NCBI GenBank assembly: GCA_015075305.1
Contig: JABTUS010000003.1
Span: 372,001 to 436,000, forward strand
Source of the DNA: Opitutaceae bacterium
Lineage (GTDB): Bacteria; Verrucomicrobiota; Verrucomicrobiia; Opitutales; Opitutaceae
Reading direction: 5' to 3'
Length of the DNA: 64,000 nucleotides
Shown: positions 1 through 10,050 of the stretch, in pieces
Numbering within the stretch: position 1 is the stretch's first letter
Layout of the letters: every line of letters starts with the position of its first letter
The notes under the pieces: model-generated
Databases searched by the model: none
What the model was told of the DNA's origin: nothing
The model's input: only the letters and a program-made list of their open reading frames with translations
Translations under genes and position numbers: made by a program

Positions 1-1887
1 AACGCGGATGGCTTCAAGCTGGAGTGGATTGTTGTTTCCAATGATCGAGGGGCCGAGGTAGATCGCAGCCCCGGGTCTGCGCGCAAAGGCGTTGATGCTC
101 GCGGTGATGTCCCGGGCGGCGGCTCCGTCGACGGCGAAGCGGTTGCGGTAGCTGATTCCCTCGAAAGCGTTCTCCTCATAGAGCGCGGTCGCCGTATGAC
201 GTCCCAGCCACTTTCCCAGCGTGGGACTGACATCCTTGAAGTCGTACTTGAGGAAGCCGGTCGCCCGGTAGGTCTCGCGGTCACTGTAGTTGTTGGTCCA
301 GGTCGACTGGCCGTAGGCGACGGTGAAGGGGCGCCCGTAGTTGGGATTCATCTGGCCGGTGGGCAGCACCTTGTTGACGTCGATAAAGATGTGATTGCCG
401 TTGTTCGACGAGAAGGCCGCATTGCGCGAGCGCCTGTCGATGCGCTGGGAGTCGTAGGCGAGTTCGACGCCGATGCGGTCCTCCCATGCGCGCTGTTCGA
501 ACGCCGCATTGAAGGCATGGAAACTGTCGCTTTGCCGGGCCGTCTCGTCGATCATGTGGTTCTGAAAGTCGAAGGCGCTGTAGTCGGTGAAGCCCTGCAT
601 CTTGATGCCTGCCGGCGCGAATCCAGGTTGCTGGCCTGGCATGACAAGATTGCCGACGAAGAAGGTTCCGGGAATCTGCCCGATGTTTCTGCTGACAAGA
701 AAACGCATTTGGTCATTCGCAGTATCGCGGTTGAGCACGGCGTTGAAGGTGCCGGCTCGGACAGAGTTGGCGGCTGTACCGGTGGTAACCCGCGTCGCGC
801 TGCGGAAGACCATGTCGGGTATGGTCGCGGAAGGACTCGAATATACTGAAAGGACCTGATCATTGATTTGATCCTGGCCGATGAGCGGACCCTCGAGTGC
901 CGATCCAGCGGCCTGGGTGCGTGCGTTTGGGTTGACGGCTGGGTCATCATAGAATGTCCAGTCGTACCCCTGCCGGCCCGCGTCGATCCAGTAGCTCGAC
1001 ATGCTCTTGAACGGCAGCACCGTTATCGGCCGGTTGGCGTTTGTCCTGCCTGTTTCAAAGTTGGTGCGAAGCACGGTCGAGCGGAATGGCGAGTAGGTTA
1101 GCGCGCCGTAGACGCGTTCCTTCTTTTCGAAAGCGGGACGCTGGTTGAAGCGCTCCTCGTCGTGAAGCGCGGTCAGGCGCACGGCCAGCTTCTTCTTGAT
1201 CAGCACCCGGTTGAAATCGACGGTGTTGCGCAGGCTGCTGTTGTCGCCCACGCGGATTTCGACCTTGTTCTTGTTTTGATTGAGATTCGGACGAAGAAGG
1301 GTGCTTTCGACAACTCCCGCTGGGCTGCCCACTCCAAACAGAATGGAGTTTGGGCCGCGGTTGACCGTCACGCTTTCCACATTGTAGCCGTCGGTGGCGA
1401 TGTCGGTGTTGAAGAATCCGCGCGTGAAATTCGGGGCTCCCAAGCCGCGGGTGCGGCTGCTGCTCTGTGGATTGACGCGCGGCCCGTTGCCGTTGACCTG
1501 GGAGTCATTGATGTCGTTCGTGGCGCCTGAAAAATTGCCGATCGCGCCCGCCGCCTCCATGCTTGTTGCATAGACCAAAAGGTCGCTGGAACTTGTGGCA
1601 CCGATGTCGTCCAGAAAGTCCCTCGTGTAAATGGAGATTGAGGCGCCGATATCCTTGACTGGCGTATTCAGGCGCGTGCCTGCGAGCGTGGATGCCGCCT
1701 GGTAGCCGGTATCCTGTGAGGCGCTCACGGTAAACGGGCTCAACTTGTAGACTTCGTCGTCTTCGGCGGGTTTCTCGGAAGGCGAGTTGGTTGGGGGCGA
1801 GTTGGTTTGAGCGTGCAGCGATGCCACGAGCAACGCGGCCAGACCGAGGTGTCGGCCACGAGCGAGCAAGGTACGGTGTGTGTTCAT
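1..1887 (-). CDS. TonB-dependent receptor, 3' end missing
   Basis: Outer-membrane receptor expected to import large ligands (oligosaccharides or siderophores) using TonB energy. From the ATG at 1887 the frame stays open for 629 codons to the window edge, so the C-terminal part of the barrel lies outside. The protein has a signal peptide ending near LVASLHAQ, a TonB-box-like acidic stretch (EDDEVYKLSPFTVSAS), then a plug domain (TLAGTRLNTPVKDIG, SVTVNRGPNSILFGVGSP), then barrel sequence. This N-terminus is typical of the many Opitutaceae receptors. It lies beside carbohydrate-active genes on the same strand, which suggests glycan uptake, but the ligand cannot be read from the sequence. Confidence 0.9.
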   Translation of the reverse strand, partial: MNTHRTLLARGRHLGLAALLVASLHAQTNSPPTNSPSEKPAEDDEVYKLSPFTVSASQDTGYQAASTLAGTRLNTPVKDIGASISIYTRDFLDDIGATSSSDLLVYATSMEAAGAIGNFSGATNDINDSQVNGNGPRVNPQSSSRTRGLGAPNFTRGFFNTDIATDGYNVESVTVNRGPNSILFGVGSPAGVVESTLLRPNLNQNKNKVEIRVGDNSSLRNTVDFNRVLIKKKLAVRLTALHDEERFNQRPAFEKKERVYGALTYSPFRSTVLRTNFETGRTNANRPITVLPFKSMSSYWIDAGRQGYDWTFYDDPAVNPNARTQAAGSALEGPLIGQDQINDQVLSVYSSPSATIPDMVFRSATRVTTGTAANSVRAGTFNAVLNRDTANDQMRFLVSRNIGQIPGTFFVGNLVMPGQQPGFAPAGIKMQGFTDYSAFDFQNHMIDETARQSDSFHAFNAAFEQRAWEDRIGVELAYDSQRIDRRSRNAAFSSNNGNHIFIDVNKVLPTGQMNPNYGRPFTVAYGQSTWTNNYSDRETYRATGFLKYDFKDVSPTLGKWLGRHTATALYEENAFEGISYRNRFAVDGAAARDITASINAFARRPGAAIYLGPSIIGNNNPLQLEAIRV

Positions 1888-2142
1888 TGTGGGTTCAGGT
1901 TGGGTTGAGAGTGGGTTGGGTGAAAGGGATTGGTCGATTGCCAGTAAATCGATTTGCGGGACGCGGCATTGGCAGGCATCCGCGGGGATCGGAAGCGATG
2001 CGCCGAAAGGCTGGGCGCGGAGGTAACCATCATCGCGATTATGGTATCGGCGGCCGCGTCGACCCGCAACCCACGGAAACACGGGGAGCCAGGAACCCCC
2101 GACAACTTGAGCGAGGGATTCAGGCCCCCGGCGATGCGCCGG

Positions 2143-3597
2143 TCATTGAGCCTCGGGATCCCCCTGTGGCGAATCTGAAGTCCCCGCGGGTGCGGCAAAC
2201 TCCAGCTTGCGCGTGAATCCGCGGGTGCGCCAGGCGCCGTAGACGGCACCGACGGCCAGCCAGCAGGTTCCGATGGTCAGGCTGAGGCCGGAGAGATTCA
2301 CCCAGAGGTAGAAGCAGATGAGAAAACCGAGGATGGGTGGAATCAAATATCTCAGGCGACGGTCGCGCGCGCGGATGTAATAGTGGGTCAGGGCGGAGAG
2401 ATTCACGCCCATGAATCCGAACATCGCGCCGAAATTGAGCAGTTGCGCGCCGAGATCGTAGCCGCGCTGGTCGTAGTCGAGGGCGAACGCGCCGATGAGC
2501 GCCACCGCGCCGACGAGGATGATGTTGTTGCTCGGCACGCGTGTGCGCGGGTGCACGTAGCCGAAAAACCTTCTCGGGATGGCGTTGTCGCGCCCCATGC
2601 TGTAGAGCAGCCGGCCGGCGCTCATGTGGGCGCCCATGCCCGAGCCGATCGTCGCGATGAGCAGCGCGACGGTCACCAGGACAAACAGCCCTTTCCCCCC
2701 CACCAGGCCGGCGACATGGGCGAATGCGTTCTCAAGATTGGGAAACGCCGAGGCCGGGCGCGCCCACACGAGTTGCGCGGTGTAGACCTCGACGGAGGAA
2801 AGCACGCCGATGATCAGGCAGACCAGCACCGTGGCGAGGAGCACATTGCGCCGGGGATTGTGCACCTCCTCGGACAGCGTCGAGATGCCGTCGAACCCAA
2901 TGTACGTGAGTACGGCGAGGGCCGCTCCGCTGGAGAGGGATTTCCACGAGAACGACTCCGGGTCATAGAACGGCCGGGCCAGCGCCGCGGCGTCGAGTGA
3001 CTGGTCGCGGAGCAGGTGCCGCCAGGCTGCCGCCAGAAAAAGCAGGATCACCAGTCCGAGTCCCCCGCCGATCAGCATGTTTGTGCGTGCGCTGGACTCG
3101 ATCCCGCGGAGGTTGAGTCCGGTGAAGAGCAGGGCGTAGAAGACGAACCAGACGTGCTCGGGAATCTGATGGATGAAGCTGAGATCCAGTGCCATGCCGG
3201 ACAGGTGCAGTGTGCCGAGTCCCGCCGTGACATCGAATGTCGCCTTTCCGCACCAGATCACGCAGATCGCCGGATTGATCATGTAGTCGAACATCATGCT
3301 CCAGCCGGTCAGGTAGCCCGGCGCGGGATGAAACTCGCGGCTGACGTAGGCGTAGGCGGAACCGGCGTTGGGATAGGCGTTCGCCATGCGCCCGTAGCTC
3401 AGGGCGGTGAACAGCATGGCGACCATTCCGATCAGGATGAGCGTGATGACGTGCCCGCCGGCCTTTTCGTAGGCGACGCCGAAGAGTGGCATGGGCGCCG
3501 TGGGCTGGATAATGATAACACCGTAGAGAACGAGGGAGCCAAGTCCCAGTGAACGCTTGAGGCTCGGGGCGGCTGACGGGGCTGAGGGGGTCGACAT
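2143..3597 (-). CDS. APC-superfamily amino acid/amine permease
   Basis: Inner-membrane secondary transporter of 484 residues, the normal length for the amino acid-polyamine-organocation superfamily, with about 12 hydrophobic segments. The N-terminal LGLGSLVLYGVIIIQPTAP and the motif NAGSAYAYVSREF (around residue 75-90) are the family's first two helices. The FDGISTLSEEVHNPRR segment (around 235-250) is also characteristic. It follows a SIS-domain gene on the same strand after a gap of about 170 bases. The substrate is unknown; amino acids or amines are the family default. Confidence 0.85.
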   Translation of the reverse strand: MSTPSAPSAAPSLKRSLGLGSLVLYGVIIIQPTAPMPLFGVAYEKAGGHVITLILIGMVAMLFTALSYGRMANAYPNAGSAYAYVSREFHPAPGYLTGWSMMFDYMINPAICVIWCGKATFDVTAGLGTLHLSGMALDLSFIHQIPEHVWFVFYALLFTGLNLRGIESSARTNMLIGGGLGLVILLFLAAAWRHLLRDQSLDAAALARPFYDPESFSWKSLSSGAALAVLTYIGFDGISTLSEEVHNPRRNVLLATVLVCLIIGVLSSVEVYTAQLVWARPASAFPNLENAFAHVAGLVGGKGLFVLVTVALLIATIGSGMGAHMSAGRLLYSMGRDNAIPRRFFGYVHPRTRVPSNNIILVGAVALIGAFALDYDQRGYDLGAQLLNFGAMFGFMGVNLSALTHYYIRARDRRLRYLIPPILGFLICFYLWVNLSGLSLTIGTCWLAVGAVYGAWRTRGFTRKLEFAAPAGTSDSPQGDPEAQ

Positions 3598-3768
3598 GAG
3601 GAAGTGGTGGCGCTGTGGTGAACGCGGCGGAGGAAACGCCTGCCGGAGGAAGGCAAACGATCGGGCGGCAGGGATGCAATGCCCGCCTTGCGCCGATTGA
3701 CTGCTTTCGAGCGGACGACGCAGAAAGTTCCCCCGCGGTGCAGGCGCCGGGCGCGTGCGGAGGTGTGA

Positions 3769-4815
3769 CTAAAGGACCACGGTGACCTTGGCGGCGCGTT
3801 CGAAGTTGCCCGGCACGTGTCCCGCGAGGGCGGCCAGCGCAAGCGAGAGCAGTTGAACGGGCAGCATTTCGAGCATCGGGCGAAGCCGCTCGGGAAGAGC
3901 GGGAAGCCGGAAAGGACCGGGCGCGGCTGATTCGCCGATGACAATCGCGTGGCCGCTCATGCGGCGGATGTCGTGCGCGAGGGACTCGTTGAGGTGCACC
4001 ATCGAGGGATGGCCCGCGAAAACGAGCGCGTAGAGTCCGGGGCCTATGAGTTCGAAAAGGCCGTGGCGGAACTCCGGCGTGCTCATGCCCTCCGCCTGAA
4101 TGCGGGTGGATTCCTTCAGGATGATCGCGCCTGTTTCGACGGCCGCCAGCGAGGCGCCGCGTCCGGTGAGAAAAAGGTGCCGGAGGTTCGTGAATTCACC
4201 CGCGAGCCGGCTGACCTTGGCCTCCCAGTCGGCGTAGTAGTCCCTCACCGCATGCGCGGCCTGGCTGAGCTCGGCGAGAATCGCTTCGATGTTCTCGCCG
4301 CACAGCGCGCCGCCCAGCCACTCCAGCGCGGCGAGCGTGCACAAATAGGTCTTGCACGAGACGGAGTGCTCCGGACCCGCCCGGATCACGATGCTGGCGT
4401 CCGCACGCCGGGCGAGCGGTGAATCGGCTCCATTGGTGACGCCAATGACGACCGGCTTCGACTTGGACCGTGCGACGATGTCGAGCAGCTCCACGGTTTC
4501 CGCGCTCCGTCCGGACTGCGAGACCGCGATGACGAGCGTGCGGGAGTCGAGCAGCGCGGACTGCGCGTAGATGAGTTCGGCGGTCTCGACCACGAAGGCG
4601 GTGCGTCCGGCCTGCACCAGGTGAAGGCGCAGCGGATGAACGACGTGCAGGGATGCGCCCATGCCGGTGAGCACGATGCGCTCCGCCGCAAACGCCCCTG
4701 CGGGGAGCCGGGGAAGAGAGGACAGGGCCGGCAGCGTGCCGGCAAGCGCGGCCGGCTGTGCGAGAAGGTCGCCCAGATAGGGACCGTTGATTTTCGACGC
4801 TGGATCTTTGATCAT
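3769..4815 (-). CDS. SIS-domain sugar isomerase/deaminase-like protein
   Basis: A 348-residue protein with two sugar-isomerase (SIS) domains, as in the C-terminal half of GlmS and in AgaS/FrlB-type amino-sugar enzymes. The first domain has LTGMGASLHV and the phosphate-binding SQSGRSAETV; then GPEHSVSCKTY corresponds to the GPE-x-x-VASTKAY region of GlmS. The second domain has LFLTGRGASLAAVETG and EFRHGLFELI, matching the GlmS-like ELKHGP segment. There is no glutaminase domain, so it is probably a catabolic amino-sugar phosphate enzyme or sensor rather than a synthase. It lies directly after the start of the adjacent beta-helix gene region, with only 43 bases between them. Confidence 0.8.
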   Translation of the reverse strand: MIKDPASKINGPYLGDLLAQPAALAGTLPALSSLPRLPAGAFAAERIVLTGMGASLHVVHPLRLHLVQAGRTAFVVETAELIYAQSALLDSRTLVIAVSQSGRSAETVELLDIVARSKSKPVVIGVTNGADSPLARRADASIVIRAGPEHSVSCKTYLCTLAALEWLGGALCGENIEAILAELSQAAHAVRDYYADWEAKVSRLAGEFTNLRHLFLTGRGASLAAVETGAIILKESTRIQAEGMSTPEFRHGLFELIGPGLYALVFAGHPSMVHLNESLAHDIRRMSGHAIVIGESAAPGPFRLPALPERLRPMLEMLPVQLLSLALAALAGHVPGNFERAAKVTVVL

Positions 4816-4858
4816 GAGTGTAGTTGAAAGTCAGATACGGGTGGGCATGACATGCGGA

Positions 4859-7081
4859 TCATTGGCTGGAACGGCCCTGGTAGAGCACGAACTGGGAGTC
4901 TCCGCTGATTTTGAAGCCGCCATCCTGGACAATGAGCCAGCTGCGCGGATCGTAGCCAAGATGAAGCGCGCCGACGCCGCTGGTCGCGGCCAGTTGCGGA
5001 TAGATGCCGGCCAGGATGATGTTGGAGCAGTGGTCGAGTCGGAAGAGCGGCCATCCGGGGCGCATGGCGGCGTTGCCGCTGTAGCCAAAGAGGCGCACGC
5101 TGCGGCAATTCTCCATGGAAATGACCGTGTAGGTGCCCTCGGCCTTCATCGAGTAGATGTCCACGTTTTCGGCATCCTTCATTTCGACGATGGTCTCACC
5201 GCGGGCGTGGAGCGGATCGATGTGGTAGAAACGCAGCGGTTCGCGGGTGCCGTGAATCAGCAGATGCCGGTAGTCGGGTCCCTGCGCCCACCAGCCCAGA
5301 AGGGTCTGCGAATACCAGCGGCCGCCGCCATTGCCGTCGATGACCACCATGGGCTGGCCGATGGCAGGGGCGTTGGGATGCCAGGTCGTGCGGATCGGGT
5401 AGATGTTGCGCACAATTGAATTCCGCCCCGCCTGCCAGCGGAGCGCGTAGACCGCTGGGTTGGTCACCGGCAGCACCAGCTTGACCATGGCAAGCATTGA
5501 GCGGGCGGAGGCGTCATTGACGGTTTCCACCAATGGCTGGGGATGCGCGAGCGTGCCGAAGGCAGGCGCACCGGGCAGGGGGGTGATGACGCTGATCAGG
5601 TTGGTCACGCCGAAAAGCTTTGTGTTCGCCCGCAAGCGCAGCGGCTTCGAGATGCAGTAGGTTCCCTTTGCCAGAAAGACCGCGTCGTGGGCGTCGATGG
5701 CCCCCTGCAAGGCGGCGGTGTCGTCCTTCACCCCATCGCCCGCGGCGTGCCAGGGTGCGGAGCGGACATTGGCGACACCGGGCGAGAACCAGTCCGGCTG
5801 GCCGGGAAAACGATGACGCGACAACAGGTCCGCGGGAGGTGGTGCGGGGCTTCCGATTTCGATGAGTGGGGTTTCCTGTCGCCGGCCTTCAATCCAGAGC
5901 GGATCCCTGCGCAGATCGCCACCCAGGAAATCGGGCGCCTTGACCGCTCCGCCCCAGATGCCGCGTCTGACGTGCGTCCATCCGGCGGCGTTGCCTGCGA
6001 GCGGCGCTTGATCCGCGATGCGGGCGATCGTAGCTGCATTTTCGAACCAGGTGTTGTCCAGCACCACCGAACGCGGCGTGGCGATTGGCGGCTCCCCTTC
6101 ATGGGTGCGCACGATGCTGTCGATGACATTGATTCCGGCATCCCAGCGGGACGCGCCCAGTTTTCCGCGGATGGGCGCGCCCCGGATGTCGGCGCCGACA
6201 ACGGTCAATGGACCGCGTCCGCTGTAGAATATCGACGCCTCGGTCTGGTCGCGCAGAACGGCGTTGCTCACCAGTGGCGACGGCTGTGTGCCGGTCAGGT
6301 AGAGCCCGTAGCGTCCTCCCGTCACGCGGACCGCATGTGTGGCGCCACCCGAGCCGGGTATGCTCAGGATTCCGGCGAAGGCGCCGGCCGCCTTCACCGA
6401 GACATCCTCGATCGTGGATCCTTCGGCCCCGCGGTGGTCGATGGCCGCGGCTCCGGGGTTTCCTTCGCCGAGCTCGAAGTCGACGCTGAGGACCTTCTGG
6501 TTGAAATTGATGTTCGGCTGCGACTCGGTCGGCACCGGTTGGGGGCCGGTCTCGCGGCGCGCCCAGAAATAAATCACGGGCTTCGGCTTCCCGGCGTCCT
6601 GAAAACCGGGCGCATGGTCGGCGAGGACAATGACCGCGCGTTCACCCTCCGTGGGTCCGACGATCACGCATGGGTAGTTGAATGATGGATACGCAACCCA
6701 GGGGTCCGACTGACCCTCGTAGCACCAATGGTCCCATTTCACGGTGCCCATGACCGCCTCGATTGTGTCGGACACCAGATAGCGGCCGGCGGGGAGGTAG
6801 GTGACAAGCTGAGCGTCACGCGCGTCACTCACCGCCGACTGTATCGCCGCCGTGGAATCGCGTTTGCCTGTCGGATCGGCGAGGTAGGGCGCCTGGGTCA
6901 CGTCCAGGAAGCCCTGCGCGGCAAGCTTCGGATCGCCGTAGTTGGCGAGAATGAGGCGGGCAGCCTCGCGCACTTCGGATTCGGTGCGAATGGGCTTCTC
7001 GCGATTGTCCTTCGCGCCGAGCACGCCGGCACCGATGGCTGCAAGGATCAGAGTGGAAGAAATGGGACTGAGCAGATGCAT
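4859..7081 (-). CDS. Secreted double beta-helix protein (pectate lyase 3 / GH55-like)
   Basis: A 740-residue exported protein with an N-terminal signal sequence (LILAAIGAGVLGAKD). It has two copies of the pectate-lyase-3 start module: DSTAAIQSAVSDARDA followed by LPAGRYLVSDTI near residues 75-110, and DGVKDDTAALQGAIDAHDA followed by KGTYCISKPL near 455-490. Two tandem right-handed beta-helices are the architecture of GH55 exo-beta-1,3-glucanases and related polysaccharide lyases. The reaction cannot be decided from sequence alone. It lies in a same-strand cluster with a TonB receptor and near a sulfatase, which suggests it acts on a (sulfated) polysaccharide. Confidence 0.75.
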   Translation of the reverse strand: MHLLSPISSTLILAAIGAGVLGAKDNREKPIRTESEVREAARLILANYGDPKLAAQGFLDVTQAPYLADPTGKRDSTAAIQSAVSDARDAQLVTYLPAGRYLVSDTIEAVMGTVKWDHWCYEGQSDPWVAYPSFNYPCVIVGPTEGERAVIVLADHAPGFQDAGKPKPVIYFWARRETGPQPVPTESQPNINFNQKVLSVDFELGEGNPGAAAIDHRGAEGSTIEDVSVKAAGAFAGILSIPGSGGATHAVRVTGGRYGLYLTGTQPSPLVSNAVLRDQTEASIFYSGRGPLTVVGADIRGAPIRGKLGASRWDAGINVIDSIVRTHEGEPPIATPRSVVLDNTWFENAATIARIADQAPLAGNAAGWTHVRRGIWGGAVKAPDFLGGDLRRDPLWIEGRRQETPLIEIGSPAPPPADLLSRHRFPGQPDWFSPGVANVRSAPWHAAGDGVKDDTAALQGAIDAHDAVFLAKGTYCISKPLRLRANTKLFGVTNLISVITPLPGAPAFGTLAHPQPLVETVNDASARSMLAMVKLVLPVTNPAVYALRWQAGRNSIVRNIYPIRTTWHPNAPAIGQPMVVIDGNGGGRWYSQTLLGWWAQGPDYRHLLIHGTREPLRFYHIDPLHARGETIVEMKDAENVDIYSMKAEGTYTVISMENCRSVRLFGYSGNAAMRPGWPLFRLDHCSNIILAGIYPQLAATSGVGALHLGYDPRSWLIVQDGGFKISGDSQFVLYQGRSSQ

Positions 7082-7160
7082 GCGGATCGGTGGTGATGAT
7101 AGAGGACCTTGGTGACGGGGTTCTTTTTCGAGAGGTCGACTGGCGCTTGAGGCACTGCCT

Positions 7161-9929
7161 TCAAGAGCCGGGGGCGAGGCTGTCCGACCTGGCCACCTCG
7201 ATCAGCCGAAATGCGCCCGCAGGCACGTTTATGGGACCGATCCGGTCGAGAGGGCCGAGATTCTTTCCCGTCAGCCGATCGGTGGCAATCCAGGTGCCCG
7301 GCAAATGGGCTGAGATGCGCACGTTCCGGTCTGACGGATCGATCCAGCCGGGATCAATGAGCGAGATGAGGTGGCGGCCAGGTGAGAGCTCAATGTCCTG
7401 ATGGAGGACGCGGCCCTCGACGAGAAACGGGAGCTGAGCCGCGCCTGCAGCCAGTTCTGCGGAGATTTCGCTGCGGGCCTCGTCCAACGAACGGGCGTGA
7501 CCGTCCTTCTCGAGCGCATCGCCGTCAGTGCTCCAAATCGATTTCCACGGAGCATGCGGATCGGTTTTTCCGCCAGGAATGAGTGCGACGAAACCGTGTG
7601 GGGCGGTGATGGGAAGGTGGGTGGCGTCGCGGCGTGTGCGTCCCCAGAGGTAGGTTGAAACATCCGTGGGGGGCAGCGGTGCCATGCCCCAGTAGGCATC
7701 GAGGCGGTCGAAGGCCCATGGCTGTGAGTCCGTGGCGTCGACACCCCAGTCCTGCATCTGGTGATAGTTGCCGCCGTGCGTGACGAAACGTTTTGACGGG
7801 ACGTTCATCACCAGCGCGACGGGCGAGATGGCGCGCACCTGGTCCCGGCGCGGAGGCGTGATCGCACCGCGACCGAGCAGGTCGAGAAAGATCCCCGCTC
7901 CCTCGATGCCCGTGATCGTCCAGTCGGTGCTTCTCCGATCGCGTTCTCCATTCAGGAACATGAAGACCTTCGCCCCCATGAGCGCCTGGCTGACGAAGTA
8001 GCGGAGCGACGGGTGACCGCTCATGGGGTATTCCCACTCCCAGGCACGACTGAAGCTGTACCAGTCGGCGCTGCAGCGGCTGGCCCAGTTGTCGACCTGG
8101 CCGTCCAGCCAGAGGCCGACGCGCGCGGCGAGATTGACGTCGGGGCTGCGCGAGTTGCTGTCCTCGACGGCGGGCACGATGACGGAGCGGTAGCGGCCGT
8201 TGAAGATCATGTCGCGCACGCGGGGATTGGCGGGCCATTCCGCCCACCAGACGCCCTTGTTGCGCGGGATGAATCGTTTTCCGTGGCGGAGGCAGAGTTC
8301 GAGGATCGGACGGATGAAGTGCTCCATGTAGTAGGGCACCTGGTCGGGCTGGGAGTCCTCGGCGCTGATGAAGCCCATCAACATTTCCGGCGCGGCATCG
8401 AGCATCGCGGCGACTGTCGCCACCTCGAGGTGCGGGGAACAGGCGTGACCGACCTGCACCCAGAACGGGCATCCGGCGTCCTCGAGGGTCTTTGCCGCGG
8501 CGACGATCTGCGCGCGCGTCAGATCATGGGCGAGCCTTCGATCGCGGCTCCAGGGTTTGCCATCGGGACGCAGAAGCGGGGCGTTCTCTCCCGGCCAGAA
8601 GGCGGTCGCGAAGCGCACGCGCGGATAGGGGAATCGCTTCTGGTAGGCACGGACCTCGGCGATCCAGTTGTCGAACTTCCGCGGATTCCAGCCGTTCCAG
8701 ATCGTGTGATTGACGATCACATCGAACGGACCGTCAGCTCCCGGCAGCGGCGGACCCTTCCACTCGCGCGCGATTCCGCCGAGGTTTTTCAGCGTGACGC
8801 CGATTTGCTTCATCTCGTTCTGGCGGCCGAGCAATTCGAGCGACTTCTCCCATCCGCGTTCGAAGGTCAGACGGTAGAGGCTGTCATCGCCATTCGGACT
8901 GGATCCCAGAATGACGCTGCCAAAGGGCGCGCCGGGCAGGACGGCTGCCGCCGTGAAACCGATCGGGGCCGTCGCGCCGCCGATTTCCCGCGCAGCGCTG
9001 TCGAGCAGCCGCAAAGTTGATCCCTCGATGAGAATGAGCTCCTTTCCCGGGGAGGAGTGAACGTCCCCTTGGGCGAAAAGACGCATGGTGTAGTGTGTGG
9101 AGTAGCTCGACTGCGGAAACCGGTCGGGCAGCGCGGTGGATTTCCAGGCTCCGTTTTCAAGACGGCAGAGGGCCGGGGTGAAAATGAACTCCGCAAGACC
9201 ATCTTGGTTGAGATCGGCGGCGATGCCATTGGCCGAGCGCAGACTCAGGAGCGGATCGCCGACGTGGGTGCCGAGAGACAGGCCCGCAGCCATCGGCCCG
9301 AGCTGCGGACCTTTGAAGCACTGCACATCCTGCTTGTTGCCGCGGATCACGAGGGCCGCAATCTCGTCCGCCCCATCACCGTCGAAATCACCGGCCCGCA
9401 TCACGCGGATAAATCCGTCGACGCCTGCGGCGGCGAGTTTCGTGCCATCGGATGAAAAGGCGGTGACTTCGCGCGAAATTCCACCCGCGAGAACGACAGG
9501 GGTTTTTCCATCGAGCCGGGCGATGGCCACTTGATAGACCGGTGCGTGCAGGTCGGCGGTCCAGCGCTTCCTGCCCGCAAGGTCGAGCACGGTGACGCCG
9601 CCGTCGGCGCTGGCGGCGACAATCTCATCGCTGCCGTCGCCATCGAGGTCTCCTGATGCGAGATCGAACACGAAGCCACCAACGGGCGCATCCCAGAGGT
9701 GCCGGCCGTCGATGGAAAAGGCGCAGATCCGATTGTCGTAGGTTGAGCCGACGATCAGATCCGAATTCGATCCCGCGTTGGTATGCGCGATCGTGAGCCG
9801 GTAGATATTGCGTCCGTGGGTGGGAATGACTTCGACGCGGGCCGATGCCGCTATTGCGGCCAGCAGGAAAGCGACGGAGGCCAGTCCGCGGCGGAGGAGT
9901 CCGGCGGTAGTCGGTGACGCGGGCATCAT
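7161..9929 (-). CDS. Secreted beta-propeller (FG-GAP-like) protein with glycosidase-like C-terminal region
   Basis: About 922 residues with a signal peptide (GLASVAFLLAAIAASA). Residues 30-350 contain repeats of the FG-GAP/propeller kind: DLASGDLDGDGSDEIV, RAGDFDGDGADEIAAL and GIAADLNQDGLAEFIF, whose Asp-rich loops probably bind calcium. From about residue 400 there is a (beta/alpha)-barrel-like region with FDVIVNHTIWNGWN, GFISAEDSQ and GVWWAEWPANPR. A propeller joined to a catalytic-looking domain at about 920 residues recalls lambda-carrageenase (GH150), but I cannot confirm that relationship. Three in-frame ATGs occur (9935, 9929, 9926); a GGTAGG directly before the first favours 9929. Confidence 0.7.
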   Translation of the reverse strand: MMPASPTTAGLLRRGLASVAFLLAAIAASARVEVIPTHGRNIYRLTIAHTNAGSNSDLIVGSTYDNRICAFSIDGRHLWDAPVGGFVFDLASGDLDGDGSDEIVAASADGGVTVLDLAGRKRWTADLHAPVYQVAIARLDGKTPVVLAGGISREVTAFSSDGTKLAAAGVDGFIRVMRAGDFDGDGADEIAALVIRGNKQDVQCFKGPQLGPMAAGLSLGTHVGDPLLSLRSANGIAADLNQDGLAEFIFTPALCRLENGAWKSTALPDRFPQSSYSTHYTMRLFAQGDVHSSPGKELILIEGSTLRLLDSAAREIGGATAPIGFTAAAVLPGAPFGSVILGSSPNGDDSLYRLTFERGWEKSLELLGRQNEMKQIGVTLKNLGGIAREWKGPPLPGADGPFDVIVNHTIWNGWNPRKFDNWIAEVRAYQKRFPYPRVRFATAFWPGENAPLLRPDGKPWSRDRRLAHDLTRAQIVAAAKTLEDAGCPFWVQVGHACSPHLEVATVAAMLDAAPEMLMGFISAEDSQPDQVPYYMEHFIRPILELCLRHGKRFIPRNKGVWWAEWPANPRVRDMIFNGRYRSVIVPAVEDSNSRSPDVNLAARVGLWLDGQVDNWASRCSADWYSFSRAWEWEYPMSGHPSLRYFVSQALMGAKVFMFLNGERDRRSTDWTITGIEGAGIFLDLLGRGAITPPRRDQVRAISPVALVMNVPSKRFVTHGGNYHQMQDWGVDATDSQPWAFDRLDAYWGMAPLPPTDVSTYLWGRTRRDATHLPITAPHGFVALIPGGKTDPHAPWKSIWSTDGDALEKDGHARSLDEARSEISAELAAGAAQLPFLVEGRVLHQDIELSPGRHLISLIDPGWIDPSDRNVRISAHLPGTWIATDRLTGKNLGPLDRIGPINVPAGAFRLIEVARSDSLAPGS

Positions 9930-10050
9930 GACCATCCTACCGGCAAAGTGGTGCGGGATTCAACCCACGCGATTTCGTGGATTGCAGTTCAAGGGGTCGC
10001 ACACTAGCCTCTTGCACTCTCCCCCGTCGGCCTTTCGGAATTGGGGAACA